Assembly (NCBI GenBank): GCA_019239425.1
Contig: JAFAZX010000026.1
Span: 1 to 64,000, forward strand
DNA: 64,000 nucleotides
Direction: 5' to 3'
From: Acidobacteriota bacterium
Lineage (GTDB): Bacteria; Acidobacteriota; Blastocatellia; Pyrinomonadales; Pyrinomonadaceae
The notes under the pieces are model-generated. The model was not told the origin of the DNA and did no database searches. It worked only from the letters and a program-made list of their open reading frames with translations. Shown here in pieces: positions 34,200 through 42,746 of this stretch. Made by a program: the position numbers and the translations under genes. Numbering within the stretch: the stretch's first letter is position 1; each line of letters starts with the position of its first letter.

Positions 34200-35956
34200 T
34201 GCGTAGACTACTCACGAACACGCTCGCGCGGGCGCTCGCCTGCGCCTCGATCCTCGTCGTCGGCGGCGCGGCCTCCAAAGTCAACGCGCAGGCCCCAGAC
34301 CCGGGCGCGGCCGGCCCGCTCGCCGTCACGCGCGAGGAGTACAACTACGGCGACCTCGCCTTCACCCCGACCGGCTTCCCCTCGGCCGTGGAGCTGAAGG
34401 CTTCCGTCCACTACCCGACCGGCCTGCCCGGCGGGCCGTACCCGCTCATCGTCTTCCTGCACGGCCGGCACGTGACCTGCTACCGCGGGACGACCACCGC
34501 GCTGCGCTGGCCCTGCCGCAACACCGAGACCGCCATCCCGAGCTACCAGGGCTACGACTACATCGCGCAGAACCTGGCGAGCAACGGCTACATCGTCATC
34601 TCGATCTCGTCCAACGGCATCAACGCCTTCGACAACAACGTCACAGACCTCGGGGCGCAGGCGCGCGCCGAGCTCATCCAGCGCCACCTGCAACAGTGGA
34701 ACACCTTCAACACGGCGGGCGCCGCCCCCTTCGGGACGAAGTTCGTCGGGAAGGTCAACCTCCAGAAGGTCGGCACGATGGGCCACTCGCGCGGCGGCGA
34801 GGGCGTGGTCAAGCACTACGTCTACAACCAGTCGCAGGGCTCGCCCTACGGCGTCAAGGCCGTCTTCCCGCTCGCGCCCGTCGACTTCAACCGGCCGGTC
34901 ATCAACAACGTCGCGCTCGCGGTCGCGCTCCCCTACTGCGACGGCGACGTGAACGACAACCAGGGCGTCCACTTCTACGACGACGCGCGCTACAACGTGG
35001 CGGGCGACACCGCGCCGAAGCACACCATCCAGGTGATGGGCGGGAATCACAACTACTTCAACACCATGTGGACGCCCGGAGCCCCCGTGCCCGGCGGCTC
35101 CGACGACTGGGGCTTCACCACGGGCGGGAGCCTTGACGGGCAATGTGGCACCGTCGCCGGCAACCACCGCCTGACCGCGGCGCAGGAGCGCGGCGTCGGC
35201 CTCGCCTACATCTCGGCGGTGATGCGCGCCTACGTCGGCGGCGAGACGCAGTTCGTCCCGTACCTGACGGGCGAGCTCGCGCCGCCGCCTTCGGCGCAGA
35301 CGAACGACCTGCACATCTCCTACCACGCGCCCGACGTCGCCACGAAGCGCCGCGACGTGAACCGCCTGCTCACTTCGACCAACCTGACGACGAACACGCT
35401 GGGCGGGGCGACGACGCAGACGGGCTTGACGCCGCACGACCTCTGCGGCGGCAACTCCCCGCAGCCGCAGCACTGTTTGTCCGCGGCGCAGGCCACGACG
35501 CGCCAGCCGCACACCGTCCCGAGCGCGCGCGCGACGACCGTGCGCGGCCTGAGCCAGTTGCGCACGGGCTGGTCTACGTCGGCGGCGAACTACACGAACG
35601 ACCTGCCCACGGGTTCGCGCGACGTGAGCGGCTTCAAGTGGCTGACGTTCCGCGTGAGCGTCAACTTTGAAGACACGCGCAACCCTTTGGGCATCGCGCA
35701 GAACTTCCGCGTCCAGTTGACGGACGGGACGGGGGCGACCTCGGTCGTCACCGTTTCGAGTTTCTCGGACGTGCTCTTCTACCCGCCGGGGTCGGTCGGG
35801 CCGGTGCCGAAGGTTCTCCTGAACACGGCGCGCATCCCCCTGACGGGCTTCTCGGGCGTGAACCTGACGGACATCCGCAACGTCCAGTTCAAGTTCGACC
35901 AGAGCCCCCAGGGCGCGCTCCTCATCTCCGACCTGGCCTTCTCGGCCGCGCCGTAG
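34199..35956 (+). CDS. exported alpha/beta hydrolase
   Basis: A 585-residue secreted hydrolase of the cutinase/chlorophyllase-like group. Residues 1-31 are a signal peptide ending near SKVNAQ. The core has the oxyanion-region text LIVFLHGRHVTC, the nucleophile elbow GHSRGG and a candidate His in GGNHNYFN; the acid is probably the Asp in YCDGDVND. The last about 200 residues form a beta-rich module (TFRVSVNFEDTRN, LISDLAFS) like a carbohydrate-binding jelly roll. The substrate is unknown; an extracellular ester or polymer is likely. It is coupled to the upstream exported protein and followed by a clear terminator. Confidence 0.82.
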   Translation: MRRLLTNTLARALACASILVVGGAASKVNAQAPDPGAAGPLAVTREEYNYGDLAFTPTGFPSAVELKASVHYPTGLPGGPYPLIVFLHGRHVTCYRGTTTALRWPCRNTETAIPSYQGYDYIAQNLASNGYIVISISSNGINAFDNNVTDLGAQARAELIQRHLQQWNTFNTAGAAPFGTKFVGKVNLQKVGTMGHSRGGEGVVKHYVYNQSQGSPYGVKAVFPLAPVDFNRPVINNVALAVALPYCDGDVNDNQGVHFYDDARYNVAGDTAPKHTIQVMGGNHNYFNTMWTPGAPVPGGSDDWGFTTGGSLDGQCGTVAGNHRLTAAQERGVGLAYISAVMRAYVGGETQFVPYLTGELAPPPSAQTNDLHISYHAPDVATKRRDVNRLLTSTNLTTNTLGGATTQTGLTPHDLCGGNSPQPQHCLSAAQATTRQPHTVPSARATTVRGLSQLRTGWSTSAANYTNDLPTGSRDVSGFKWLTFRVSVNFEDTRNPLGIAQNFRVQLTDGTGATSVVTVSSFSDVLFYPPGSVGPVPKVLLNTARIPLTGFSGVNLTDIRNVQFKFDQSPQGALLISDLAFSAAP

Positions 35957-35960
35957 GGGA

Positions 35961-35988
35961 AGTAGGCAGTAGGCAGTAGGCAGTAGGA
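35961..35988 (+). repeat. AGTAGGC-family single-arm array, copy 4
   Basis: Four AGTAGGC-type heptamers in one orientation directly after the hydrolase stop, with no complementary arm within the next 100 bp. This is the only single-armed copy, perhaps a deletion product. Confidence 0.85.
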
Positions 35989-35994
35989 AAAGAT

Positions 35995-36037
35995 GCGGCG
36001 CGCTCAACCTTCAGGTCGGGCGCGCCGCTTTGTCTTT
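35995..36037 (+). terminator. Rho-independent terminator after the hydrolase gene
   Basis: A 9-bp stem, GCGGCGCGC (35995-36003) with GCGCGCCGC (36020-36028), is followed by TTTGTCTTT, a T-rich tract. This is the clearest classical terminator in the window. Confidence 0.75.
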
Positions 36038-36043
36038 CTACTG

Positions 36044-36254
36044 ATACCGACTAGCAAATAGAAATAAGGGCGGCTCTTCGCTGGGAGCGCGGGCATCCCT
36101 GCCCGCCTGAGCGCGCCAGCGCGAAAGCCGTGAGACTTCGTGTCTCAAGGTTGAGGTGAAGAGAAAGACGGTCAGCGTGCTGACGCACGCTAGCGGGCAG
36201 GGATGCCCGCGCTCCCAGCGATAAGTCGCCTTATTCTATTTCGCAAGTCGGTAT
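36044..36254. mobile_element. MITE-like non-coding element
   Basis: A 211-bp element without ORF. The ends form an imperfect inverted repeat (ATACCGACT... at 36044 and ...AGTCGGTAT ending at 36254). Inside is a perfect 28-bp inverted pair (36079-36106 and 36193-36220) rich in GCGGGCA and TGCCCGC. The core contains two further small hairpins (TGAGAC-TTCGT-GTCTCA and GCGTGC-TGAC-GCACGC). No transposase is nearby. It lies just after the hydrolase terminator and immediately before the stop of the S9 peptidase gene. Confidence 0.7.
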
Positions 36255-36256
36255 GA

Positions 36257-38200
36257 CTACTGTCTACTCGTCTCCGTCGCGGCCCCGCCGTTCTTCAGGT
36301 ACTTGTCGAGGAAGTCGAGGATGGCCTTGTAGGCGCGAATCTCGTTGGCCTTCTTGGTGAAGCCGTGCCCCTCGTTGTCGAAGACGACGTACTCGACCAC
36401 GCCGCCCCTCTTGCGGATGTTCTCGACGATCTCGTCCGACTCGGGCTTGATGACGCGCGGGTCGTTGGCGCCCTGCAAGACGATGAGCGGGCGCTTGATC
36501 TTGTCGGCGTGGAAGAGCGGCGACGTCTCGCGCAGGAACTCGAGCTGCGTCGAGGGGTCGCCGACCTCCTTGTAGAGCGCCTTACGAATCGGCTCCCAGT
36601 AGGGCGGGATCGATTGCAGCGTCCGCACCCAGTTCGAGACGCCGAAGAGGTCTACGCCGACGGCGAACTCCTCGGGCTTGAACGCCAGCGCCGCCAAGAC
36701 CATGTAGCCGCCGTAAGAGCCGCCCGCGATGCCGATGCGCTGCGGGTCGACGTAGTCCTGCTTCTGGAGCCACCTCTTCGCCTCGACGCAGTCCCACAGA
36801 GGCTCGCGGCCGTGCTTGCCGTCGTCGGCCGTGAAGAAGGACTTGCCGTACCCGCTCGACCCGCGATTGTTGACGCCCAGCACGACGTAGCCGTGGTTGA
36901 CGAGGTACTGCGTCAAGGCGCTGTAGCCCGTGCGCGTCTGCCCGCCGGGGCCGCCGTGGATGAGCAGCACCGCGGGCGCCTTGTGCGCGGCGTCGGCCGT
37001 GTGCGGCCTGTAGAGGATGTTCGGGATTTCCATCCCGTCGAAAGACTTGAAGCGGACGACCTGCGAGCCGACGAGGTCTTCCGCGTTGATCTCGGGGTTG
37101 AGCGAGTCGGTCAGCCGTGTCGCCTTCTTCGTCGCGAAGTCGTAGACGTAGAGGTTCGAAGGCGAGCGGTCGCCGTTCAGGTAGAAGGCCATCAGCCGCT
37201 CGCTGTCGGAGATGTTGACGCCGGTGATGTCGCCGTCCGGGAGTTTGGGAAGCGCAACGGCGCGGCCCGTCTTTGCGTCAACGACCTTGATGACCGTGTG
37301 CGCGTCCTGATTGACGGCCGTGACGCGATACTTCCCGTTGCGCGAGAAGTAGGTGTACGACACGTCCCACGGCGCGCGCTCGACCACCTCGGTCTTGCCC
37401 GTCGCCAAGTCGTAGCGCGCGACGTAACTGAACTCGGAGCCCGCGTCCGTCAGGAAATAGAACGCCTTCGACTGCGGGTCGAACACCTGCGGGCTGTGCG
37501 CCACGTCGCCCTTGTGCTCGGTGATGTTCTTCAGCTCTTTGGTCTGCGTGTCGTAGAGGTAAACGTCGGAGTCGTTGGACGTCCCGCCGTGCTTCTCGAA
37601 GGCGAGGTAGCGCTTGTCGTTCGAGATGTCGCCGAAGTCGTAGCCGTTCTCGTCCCTGTAGACGAGGCGCGGCTTGAAGTCGGCTATCGCCATCTCGTAG
37701 ATGTCGAAGAAGCGCGGGTCGCGCTCGTTGGTCGAGTAGAAGAAGGACTTCTGGTCGAAGCTCCAGCCGATGAAGTTGGCCTTCGTCTTCTCGCCGGGCG
37801 TCAGGTCGCGCTCCGAGCCGTCCAGCTCGCGCAGGTAGAGGTGCTCGTTCTCGTTCCCGCCGCGGTCGTAGCGGTAGATGAAGCGCGCGTCCGCCGGGAA
37901 GTACGAGACGGCGTAGGTGCTCTCCTTCGTCGAGTCGGTCAACTGCTTTGCGGGGCCGCCCGCGACCGGCACGCTGTAGACGTTGAAGATGCCCGTCTTG
38001 TTGCTGTGGAAGAGAACCTGCTTCTCGTCGGCCGAGAAGGAGGAGCCGGCGACGCGCGTCGTCGCCATGAACTGCTCGATGGTGTACTGCCTGACGGCGC
38101 GCGTCTGCGCCTGCGCCGCGCCGCCGAGCAGCGTCAGGGCGAACAGCAGCGCGACCGACGGCCGCGAGAGACTGAGCGGGCGACGTACATTCTTTCTCAT
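36257..38200 (-). CDS. S9 family serine peptidase, exported
   Basis: A 647-residue prolyl-oligopeptidase-family enzyme. ATG 38200 follows an AGAGG site and opens a signal peptide ending near GGAAQAQ; a TTG seven codons upstream is less likely. Residues about 40-390 form the propeller (repeated SxDxxxLxF patterns, FSADEKQVLFHS). The C-terminal hydrolase has the oxyanion text LLIHGGPGGQ, Ser495 in GGSYGGYM, Asp in QGANDPRV and His in NEGHGF, giving a complete triad. It probably scavenges peptides in the periplasm. The stop codon TAG lies within a degenerate AGTAGAC motif beside the MITE-like element. Confidence 0.92.
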   Translation of the reverse strand: MRKNVRRPLSLSRPSVALLFALTLLGGAAQAQTRAVRQYTIEQFMATTRVAGSSFSADEKQVLFHSNKTGIFNVYSVPVAGGPAKQLTDSTKESTYAVSYFPADARFIYRYDRGGNENEHLYLRELDGSERDLTPGEKTKANFIGWSFDQKSFFYSTNERDPRFFDIYEMAIADFKPRLVYRDENGYDFGDISNDKRYLAFEKHGGTSNDSDVYLYDTQTKELKNITEHKGDVAHSPQVFDPQSKAFYFLTDAGSEFSYVARYDLATGKTEVVERAPWDVSYTYFSRNGKYRVTAVNQDAHTVIKVVDAKTGRAVALPKLPDGDITGVNISDSERLMAFYLNGDRSPSNLYVYDFATKKATRLTDSLNPEINAEDLVGSQVVRFKSFDGMEIPNILYRPHTADAAHKAPAVLLIHGGPGGQTRTGYSALTQYLVNHGYVVLGVNNRGSSGYGKSFFTADDGKHGREPLWDCVEAKRWLQKQDYVDPQRIGIAGGSYGGYMVLAALAFKPEEFAVGVDLFGVSNWVRTLQSIPPYWEPIRKALYKEVGDPSTQLEFLRETSPLFHADKIKRPLIVLQGANDPRVIKPESDEIVENIRKRGGVVEYVVFDNEGHGFTKKANEIRAYKAILDFLDKYLKNGGAATETSRQ

Positions 38201-38274
38201 GGGAGTGTGCCTCTGGTTCAAAGTCCTGCGGGACGCCGCGCTGTTTAATCCATCCCGCGCCGGGTGTCAAGGGG

Positions 38275-38351
38275 AAGGATGAAGGCGGAAGGATGAAGGA
38301 TGAAGTAAGAACTGTCTTCACTTCATCCTTCATCCTTCCGCCTTCATCCTT
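38275..38351. repeat. GAAGGAT-family hairpin
   Basis: Perfect 32-bp arms (38275-38306 and 38320-38351) of GAAGGAT/GAAGGCG heptamers around a 13-nt loop. It starts at the TAA stop of the diguanylate cyclase and lies before the S9 gene. It is the only member of this family here. Confidence 0.92.
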
Positions 38352-39328
38352 TAGCCGGCGGCTTCGACCCGGTCGCGGCCGGTCTGCTTGGCGTGGTAGA
38401 GGGCCTCGTCGGCGCGGGCGATCATGTCGTTGCCGGACTCGTCCGTGGCGAGCTGCGCGGCGCCGGCCGAGAGCGTGAGCGGGAAGACGTGCGCGCCCTC
38501 GCCGAAGAGGCGCGCGGCGAAGGACTGCCGAATCTTGTCGGCCAGCGCGCGGGCACCCTCTAACCCCGTCTCGGGCGCGAGCACGAGGAACTCCTCGCCG
38601 CCGTAGCGGCAGACCACGTCCGAGCCGCGCACCGACTCGGTGATGACGCGCGCCGCCTGCTGGAGCGCCGTGTCGCCCGCCGCGTGGCCGTACGTGTCGT
38701 TGACCGACTTGAAGAAGTCTATGTCGATGAGCAGGCACGAGAGCGGGCGGTCGTAGCGGCGCGCCTCCGACAGCTCCCTCTGCAGCGCGCGGTGCAGGCC
38801 GTAGCGGTTGAGGAGTCCGGTCAGCGCGTCGGTCATCGACATCTCACTCGCCGCCTCGGCCGAGCGGCGCAGCTCCTCGGCGCGCTGGCGCAGGCGGTCG
38901 CGTTCGAGCTTGAGGCGGATGGCGACGCTCACGCGCGCCAGAAGCTCCTCGACGCGGAAGGGCTTCGAGACGTAGTCGTTGGCGCCTAAGGAGAGGCCGC
39001 GCACCTTCGTGTCGGTGTCGTCGAGGGCGGAGAGGAAGATGACGGGGATGTCGCGCGTGGCGGGGTCTGCTTTGAGCAGGCGGCAGGCCTGCAGGCCGTC
39101 CATGACGGGCATCATCACGTCGAGGATGACGAGGTCGGGCAGCACGCGGCGCGCGGCCTCGACCGCCTGGCCGCCGTCCTCGGCCGTCTCGACGCGGTAG
39201 TGCTCCCACTCCAGCCGGCGCCGGATGAGCGCGAGGTTGACGGGCTCGTCGTCCGCGACGAGGATGATCGGCGCGCCGCCGTCCGCCCTGGTCGCGTCGG
39301 CCCCGCCCTTCAAGGTTTCGGTCTTCAT
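38351..39328 (-). CDS. response regulator with GGDEF diguanylate cyclase domain (PleD/WspR-like)
   Basis: A 325-residue cytosolic enzyme that makes c-di-GMP when its receiver is phosphorylated. ATG 39328 (MKTETLKGG) is used; upstream frame residues do not fit the fold. Residues about 20-135 are a receiver with Asp in LVILDVMMPVMDG and Lys in SKPF. A coiled-coil linker (RLRQRAEELRRSAEAAS) follows, then a GGDEF domain with an intact active site GGEEF. An inhibitory I-site RGSD lies five residues before GGEEF, so product feedback is likely. It lies next to a PilZ gene on the same strand, a probable effector. Confidence 0.95.
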   Translation of the reverse strand: MKTETLKGGADATRADGGAPIILVADDEPVNLALIRRRLEWEHYRVETAEDGGQAVEAARRVLPDLVILDVMMPVMDGLQACRLLKADPATRDIPVIFLSALDDTDTKVRGLSLGANDYVSKPFRVEELLARVSVAIRLKLERDRLRQRAEELRRSAEAASEMSMTDALTGLLNRYGLHRALQRELSEARRYDRPLSCLLIDIDFFKSVNDTYGHAAGDTALQQAARVITESVRGSDVVCRYGGEEFLVLAPETGLEGARALADKIRQSFAARLFGEGAHVFPLTLSAGAAQLATDESGNDMIARADEALYHAKQTGRDRVEAAG

Positions 39329-39423
39329 AAAATGACCACGCGTAAACTCTGAATGAGGCTGTCGGGGCTGGCGTCCGGGGCTGAGACGATAATAAAGAAG
39401 GCGGAGGGGAAAAGGCAAAGGGG

Positions 39424-39855
<432 letters not shown>

Positions 39856-40034
39856 GAGGTCTTTGTGCCGACGTGTGAAGCCGGTGAGGTTCGGGCAGTT
39901 AGGAGCATAGACGCACCCGAGCCCCGGCCGCAAGGCGTCGGGCGTTAAATATTCCCGGAGCGCGGCGGGGCGGCTTTGTGTTAAGCTGCGGCGCGCGCTC
40001 AGTAGTTAACAAGGTTCGAGGGAGGTCGGCGGGT

Positions 40035-40472
40035 ATGCGACGACGTGAGGGCGACGGCTGTCCCGTGTGGGGCGCGCTACAGGTCGTGGGCGACAAGTGG
40101 ACGCTGCTCGTCGTGCGCGAGCTGGCGTCGGCGCCGCGCCGCACCACCGAGCTGATCGCGCGCCTCCACCCCATCAGCAGCCGCACGCTGATGGATCGCC
40201 TGCGCGACATGGAGCACGACGCGCTCGTCGAGCGGCGCGACTTCGGCGGCAGCCCCCCGCACGTCGAGTACGTCCTGACCGAGCGCGGCCGCCGGCTCAT
40301 GCCGCTGCTCGACGCGCTGCGCGCCGCGGGCGAGGCGCTCGACTGCAACGACTGCGACGACCGCCTCAGCCGCCACGAGTCCTACTGCGACTCGTGCCCG
40401 CGCACCGAGCGCGCCGCCTCCGCGCCGCCCCCGCGCCGCGCCCCCTCCGACGACTCCATCGTGCTCCTCTGA
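40035..40472 (+). CDS. HxlR-family winged-helix regulator with C-terminal cysteine cluster
   Basis: A 145-residue DNA-binding protein. GGGAGG lies before ATG 40035. The HxlR domain opens CPVWGALQVVGDKWTLLVVR and continues TTELIARLHPISSRTLMDRL, a typical helix-turn-helix. After the wing comes an unusual tail with two CxxC pairs, DCNDCDD and YCDSC, ten residues apart, followed by a proline-rich end. HxlR proteins usually sense aldehydes or redox state by a near-N-terminal Cys, which is also present here. The extra four-Cys cluster could bind zinc or an Fe-S cluster. No target gene is obvious beyond the exported protein downstream. Confidence 0.88.
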   Translation: MRRREGDGCPVWGALQVVGDKWTLLVVRELASAPRRTTELIARLHPISSRTLMDRLRDMEHDALVERRDFGGSPPHVEYVLTERGRRLMPLLDALRAAGEALDCNDCDDRLSRHESYCDSCPRTERAASAPPPRRAPSDDSIVLL

Positions 40473-40517
40473 GCGCAACCCCTGACTTCCCCCTTCGAGA
40501 AGTAAGAGGAGGTGAAG

Positions 40518-41084
40518 ATGAGGCCGGCCGACCTGAACTTAATGAAGTCACTCGCGCTCGCCGCCGTCACGGCGCTCTTGCTCGCGCAGACTCCCGCGGC
40601 GGAGGCGCGCCGGGGTTTCCGGCAGACGGCGCCGTTCAAAATCTCTTCGCTCGGCACGGCCTTCGGCGTGCAGGTCGAGGTCGAGGGGACGTACTTCGTC
40701 ACGGATCACTACGTCGACGTGGACGTGGAGCGCGCGCGCATCTACGTGAGCGAGCACTGCCCTTACAAGGGGCGCCGCCTCGTCAACACCATCGCCGTCG
40801 GGCTGGCGACGGCCGTGCCGCGCGGCGGGTGGCACATCGAGAACCGGGGCCTGCCCGTCTTCGTCGAGCAGGTGTTGGCCCCGCGCGAGGAGTACAGACT
40901 CGCCGACCTGCACTTCCGCATTCCGAGGGACGCCGCCGCCGACATCGAACAGCGCTGGCTCGTCGTCGAGACGGAGGAGACGGACATCGACGCGCCCGAA
41001 GACGAGGACGGCGGCAAGGGCTACGCCTTCGCCCACAGTTGTAGGAACCTCTTCGCGTACCCCTGCGGGGGCAGTAGGCAGTAG
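40518..41084 (+). CDS. hypothetical exported protein ending inside a repeat
   Basis: A 188-residue secreted protein that I do not recognise. A near-perfect AGGAGGTG site precedes ATG 40518, and a hydrophobic signal segment (SLALAAVTALLLAQTPAAEA) ends near residue 32. The mature part is a beta-rich domain with two or three Cys residues (YVSEHCPYKGRR, CRNLFAYPCGG). The last residues GSRQ and the TAG stop are encoded by the AGTAGGC repeat, so the original C-terminus may have been replaced by the element. It lies 46 bp after the HxlR gene and may be controlled with it. Confidence 0.75.
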   Translation: MRPADLNLMKSLALAAVTALLLAQTPAAEARRGFRQTAPFKISSLGTAFGVQVEVEGTYFVTDHYVDVDVERARIYVSEHCPYKGRRLVNTIAVGLATAVPRGGWHIENRGLPVFVEQVLAPREEYRLADLHFRIPRDAAADIEQRWLVVETEETDIDAPEDEDGGKGYAFAHSCRNLFAYPCGGSRQ

Positions 41085-41286
41085 GCAGATGGCAGTAAAC
41101 AGTTCGGGCGGCGGACGCAGCCCGCTGTCATTCACGGAGGCGGACAAAGTGAAGGCTCTTGGCACAGAGGCACAGAGGCGCAGCTCGAAGAGGATTACTC
41201 AACAAGCTGTGTCTCTGTGCCTCTGTGTTAAATAGCTCTCGCCATTCTTCCCGACTACATAAACCGACAACTGCCTACTGCCTACT
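41073..41286. repeat. AGTAGGC-family inverted repeat, copy 6, with a nested element
   Basis: Left arm 41073-41104 (four and a half heptamers), right arm 41269-41286 (two and a half). The arms enclose a complete CACAGAG-family hairpin at 41160-41230, so one repeat family is nested inside another. The left arm encodes the C-terminus and stop of the preceding protein, and the right arm ends 6 bp before the methyltransferase ATG. Confidence 0.85.
41160..41230. repeat. CACAGAG-family hairpin element, copy 3 (nested)
   Basis: Imperfect inverted repeat, arms about 41160-41187 and 41203-41230. The loop (AAGAGGATTACTCAA) is the near reverse complement of the loop in the copy at 5815-5894, so the same loop subtype occurs in the opposite orientation. 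Confidence 0.87.
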
Positions 41287-41292
41287 GCTTTT

Positions 41293-42066
41293 ATGAACCT
41301 CCTTGAGCATCAGCGGCGCGCGTGGGACGAGCAGGTCGCGTCGGGGAACGAGTGGACGCGGCCCGTCGGGCCGGAGGTGATCGAGGCCGCGCGCCGCGGC
41401 GTGTGGTCTGTGCTTTTGACGGAGCAGAGGCCGGTGCCGCGCGAGTGGTTCCCGGCGGAACTCGCGGGGCTCGAAGTGCTCTGCCTCGCCTCGGGCGGCG
41501 GGCAGCAGGGGCCGACGTTCGCGGCGGCCGGGGCGCGCGTCACGGTGCTCGACAACTCGCCCGCGCAGCTCGCGCAGGATCGCGTGGTGGCCGAACGCGA
41601 GGGGCTCGACCTCAAGGTCTTCGAGGGCGACATGGCCGACCTCTCGCGCTTCGGGGATGAGAGCTTCGACCTCGTCTTCCACCCCGTCTCGAACTGCTTC
41701 GCGGCGGACGTGCGCCCCGTGTGGCGCGAGGCGTTCCGCGTGCTGAAGTCCGGCGGGCTTCTGCTCGCGGGCTTCAACAACCCCGCGATCTACATCTTCG
41801 ACCTTACGGACGAGCGGCAGGACGGGCTCGAAGTGAAGTACAGACTGCCCTACTCCGACACGGAGAGCCTGGACGAAGTCGAGCGCGAGCGGCTGTTCGC
41901 GGAGGGGCGGCCCTTGGAGTTCAGCCACACGCTCGCGGATCAGATCGGCGGGCAGCTCGCCGAGGGGTTCCGACTCACGGCGCTCTACGAAGACCGGCAC
42001 CGCGGGCTGCGCGTCGCGGAGTTCATGCCGACCTACGTCGCCACGCGCGCGGTCAAACCTGAATAA
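41293..42066 (+). CDS. SAM-dependent class I methyltransferase
   Basis: A 257-residue methyltransferase. The SAM-binding motif I is [18 protein letters not shown], motif II has [11 protein letters not shown], and [11 protein letters not shown] and [13 protein letters not shown] follow in the usual order of the UbiE/small-molecule group. The acceptor substrate is unknown. No ribosome site is present because the repeat arm ends 6 bp before the ATG. Three nucleotides separate its stop from the next gene's TTG, so both are probably translated from one message. Confidence 0.87.
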   Translation: MNLLEHQRRAWDEQVASGNEWTRPVGPEVIEAARRGVWSVLLTEQRPVPREWFPAELAGLEVLCLASGGGQQGPTFAAAGARVTVLDNSPAQLAQDRVVAEREGLDLKVFEGDMADLSRFGDESFDLVFHPVSNCFAADVRPVWREAFRVLKSGGLLLAGFNNPAIYIFDLTDERQDGLEVKYRLPYSDTESLDEVERERLFAEGRPLEFSHTLADQIGGQLAEGFRLTALYEDRHRGLRVAEFMPTYVATRAVKPE

Positions 42067-42069
42067 CCT

Positions 42070-42657
42070 TTGGACAAGAGTTCGGCGCGAGCTGATTTGA
42101 AGAGAAGGCTCTGGCCCTGGCTCGCGGTCGCCGCGGCGCTGGCGGCGGCGGCCTTCGAGCTGCGTCGGCAGGGGCGGCTCTGGCTCTGCTCGTGCGGGCA
42201 CTTCCGCGTCTGGTACGGCGACGCGTGGGGCGCGGAGACTTCGCAGCAGCTCTTCGACCCGTACAGCTTCACGCACGTGCTCCACGGCTTCGCGTTCTGC
42301 GGGCTGCTCGCGCTGCTGCTGCCGCGCGTGGGCTGGCGGTGGCGGGTGGCGCTGGCGGTCGCGGCCGAAGCCCTGTGGGAGGTGTTCGAGAACACGGAGT
42401 TCGTCATCAACCGCTACCGCGAGGCGACGGCCGCGCTCGGCTACAACGGCGACACGGTCGTCAACTCGCTCGGCGACGTGCTGGCCTGCGCCGCGGGCGC
42501 GCTCCTCGCGCGCCGCCTCGGTTTAGTCAGAACCCTCCTCCTCTTCGCGCTGACGGAGGCGGTGCTGCTCTTCTGGATCAGGGACAGCCTCCTCCTCAAC
42601 ATCATCCTGCTCGTCTACCCCTCCGAGAAGCTGCGCGCCTGGCAGGCGGGGCATTAG
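42070..42657 (+). CDS. DUF2585/UPF0314-family membrane protein
   Basis: A 195-residue protein with about five membrane helices and the family text WLCSCGHFRVWYGDAWGAETSQ-like CSCGHFRVWYGD, followed by FDPYSFTHVLHGFAF and WEVFENTEFVINRYRE. The His, Glu and Arg residues sit at membrane faces, as in the related DUF2585 proteins of proteobacteria. The function is not known. The start is TTG 42070. No alternative ATG exists before the conserved region. Confidence 0.82.
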   Translation: MDKSSARADLKRRLWPWLAVAAALAAAAFELRRQGRLWLCSCGHFRVWYGDAWGAETSQQLFDPYSFTHVLHGFAFCGLLALLLPRVGWRWRVALAVAAEALWEVFENTEFVINRYREATAALGYNGDTVVNSLGDVLACAAGALLARRLGLVRTLLLFALTEAVLLFWIRDSLLLNIILLVYPSEKLRAWQAGH

Positions 42658-42675
42658 CGGAACGCGGTGAAAGGC

Positions 42676-42716
42676 GAAGGGGAGAGGCGCGGGCCACAGC
42701 CCTGCCTCTCCCCTTC
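42676..42716. terminator. bidirectional terminator between convergent genes
   Basis: A perfect 13-bp stem, GAAGGGGAGAGGC (42676-42688) with its complement (42704-42716), and a 15-nt loop. It lies between the DUF2585 gene and the convergent zinc-ribbon gene. No long U-run follows. Confidence 0.65.
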
Positions 42717-42746
42717 AGTCCTGCGACTCGCCCTCAGCGCCCGCAC

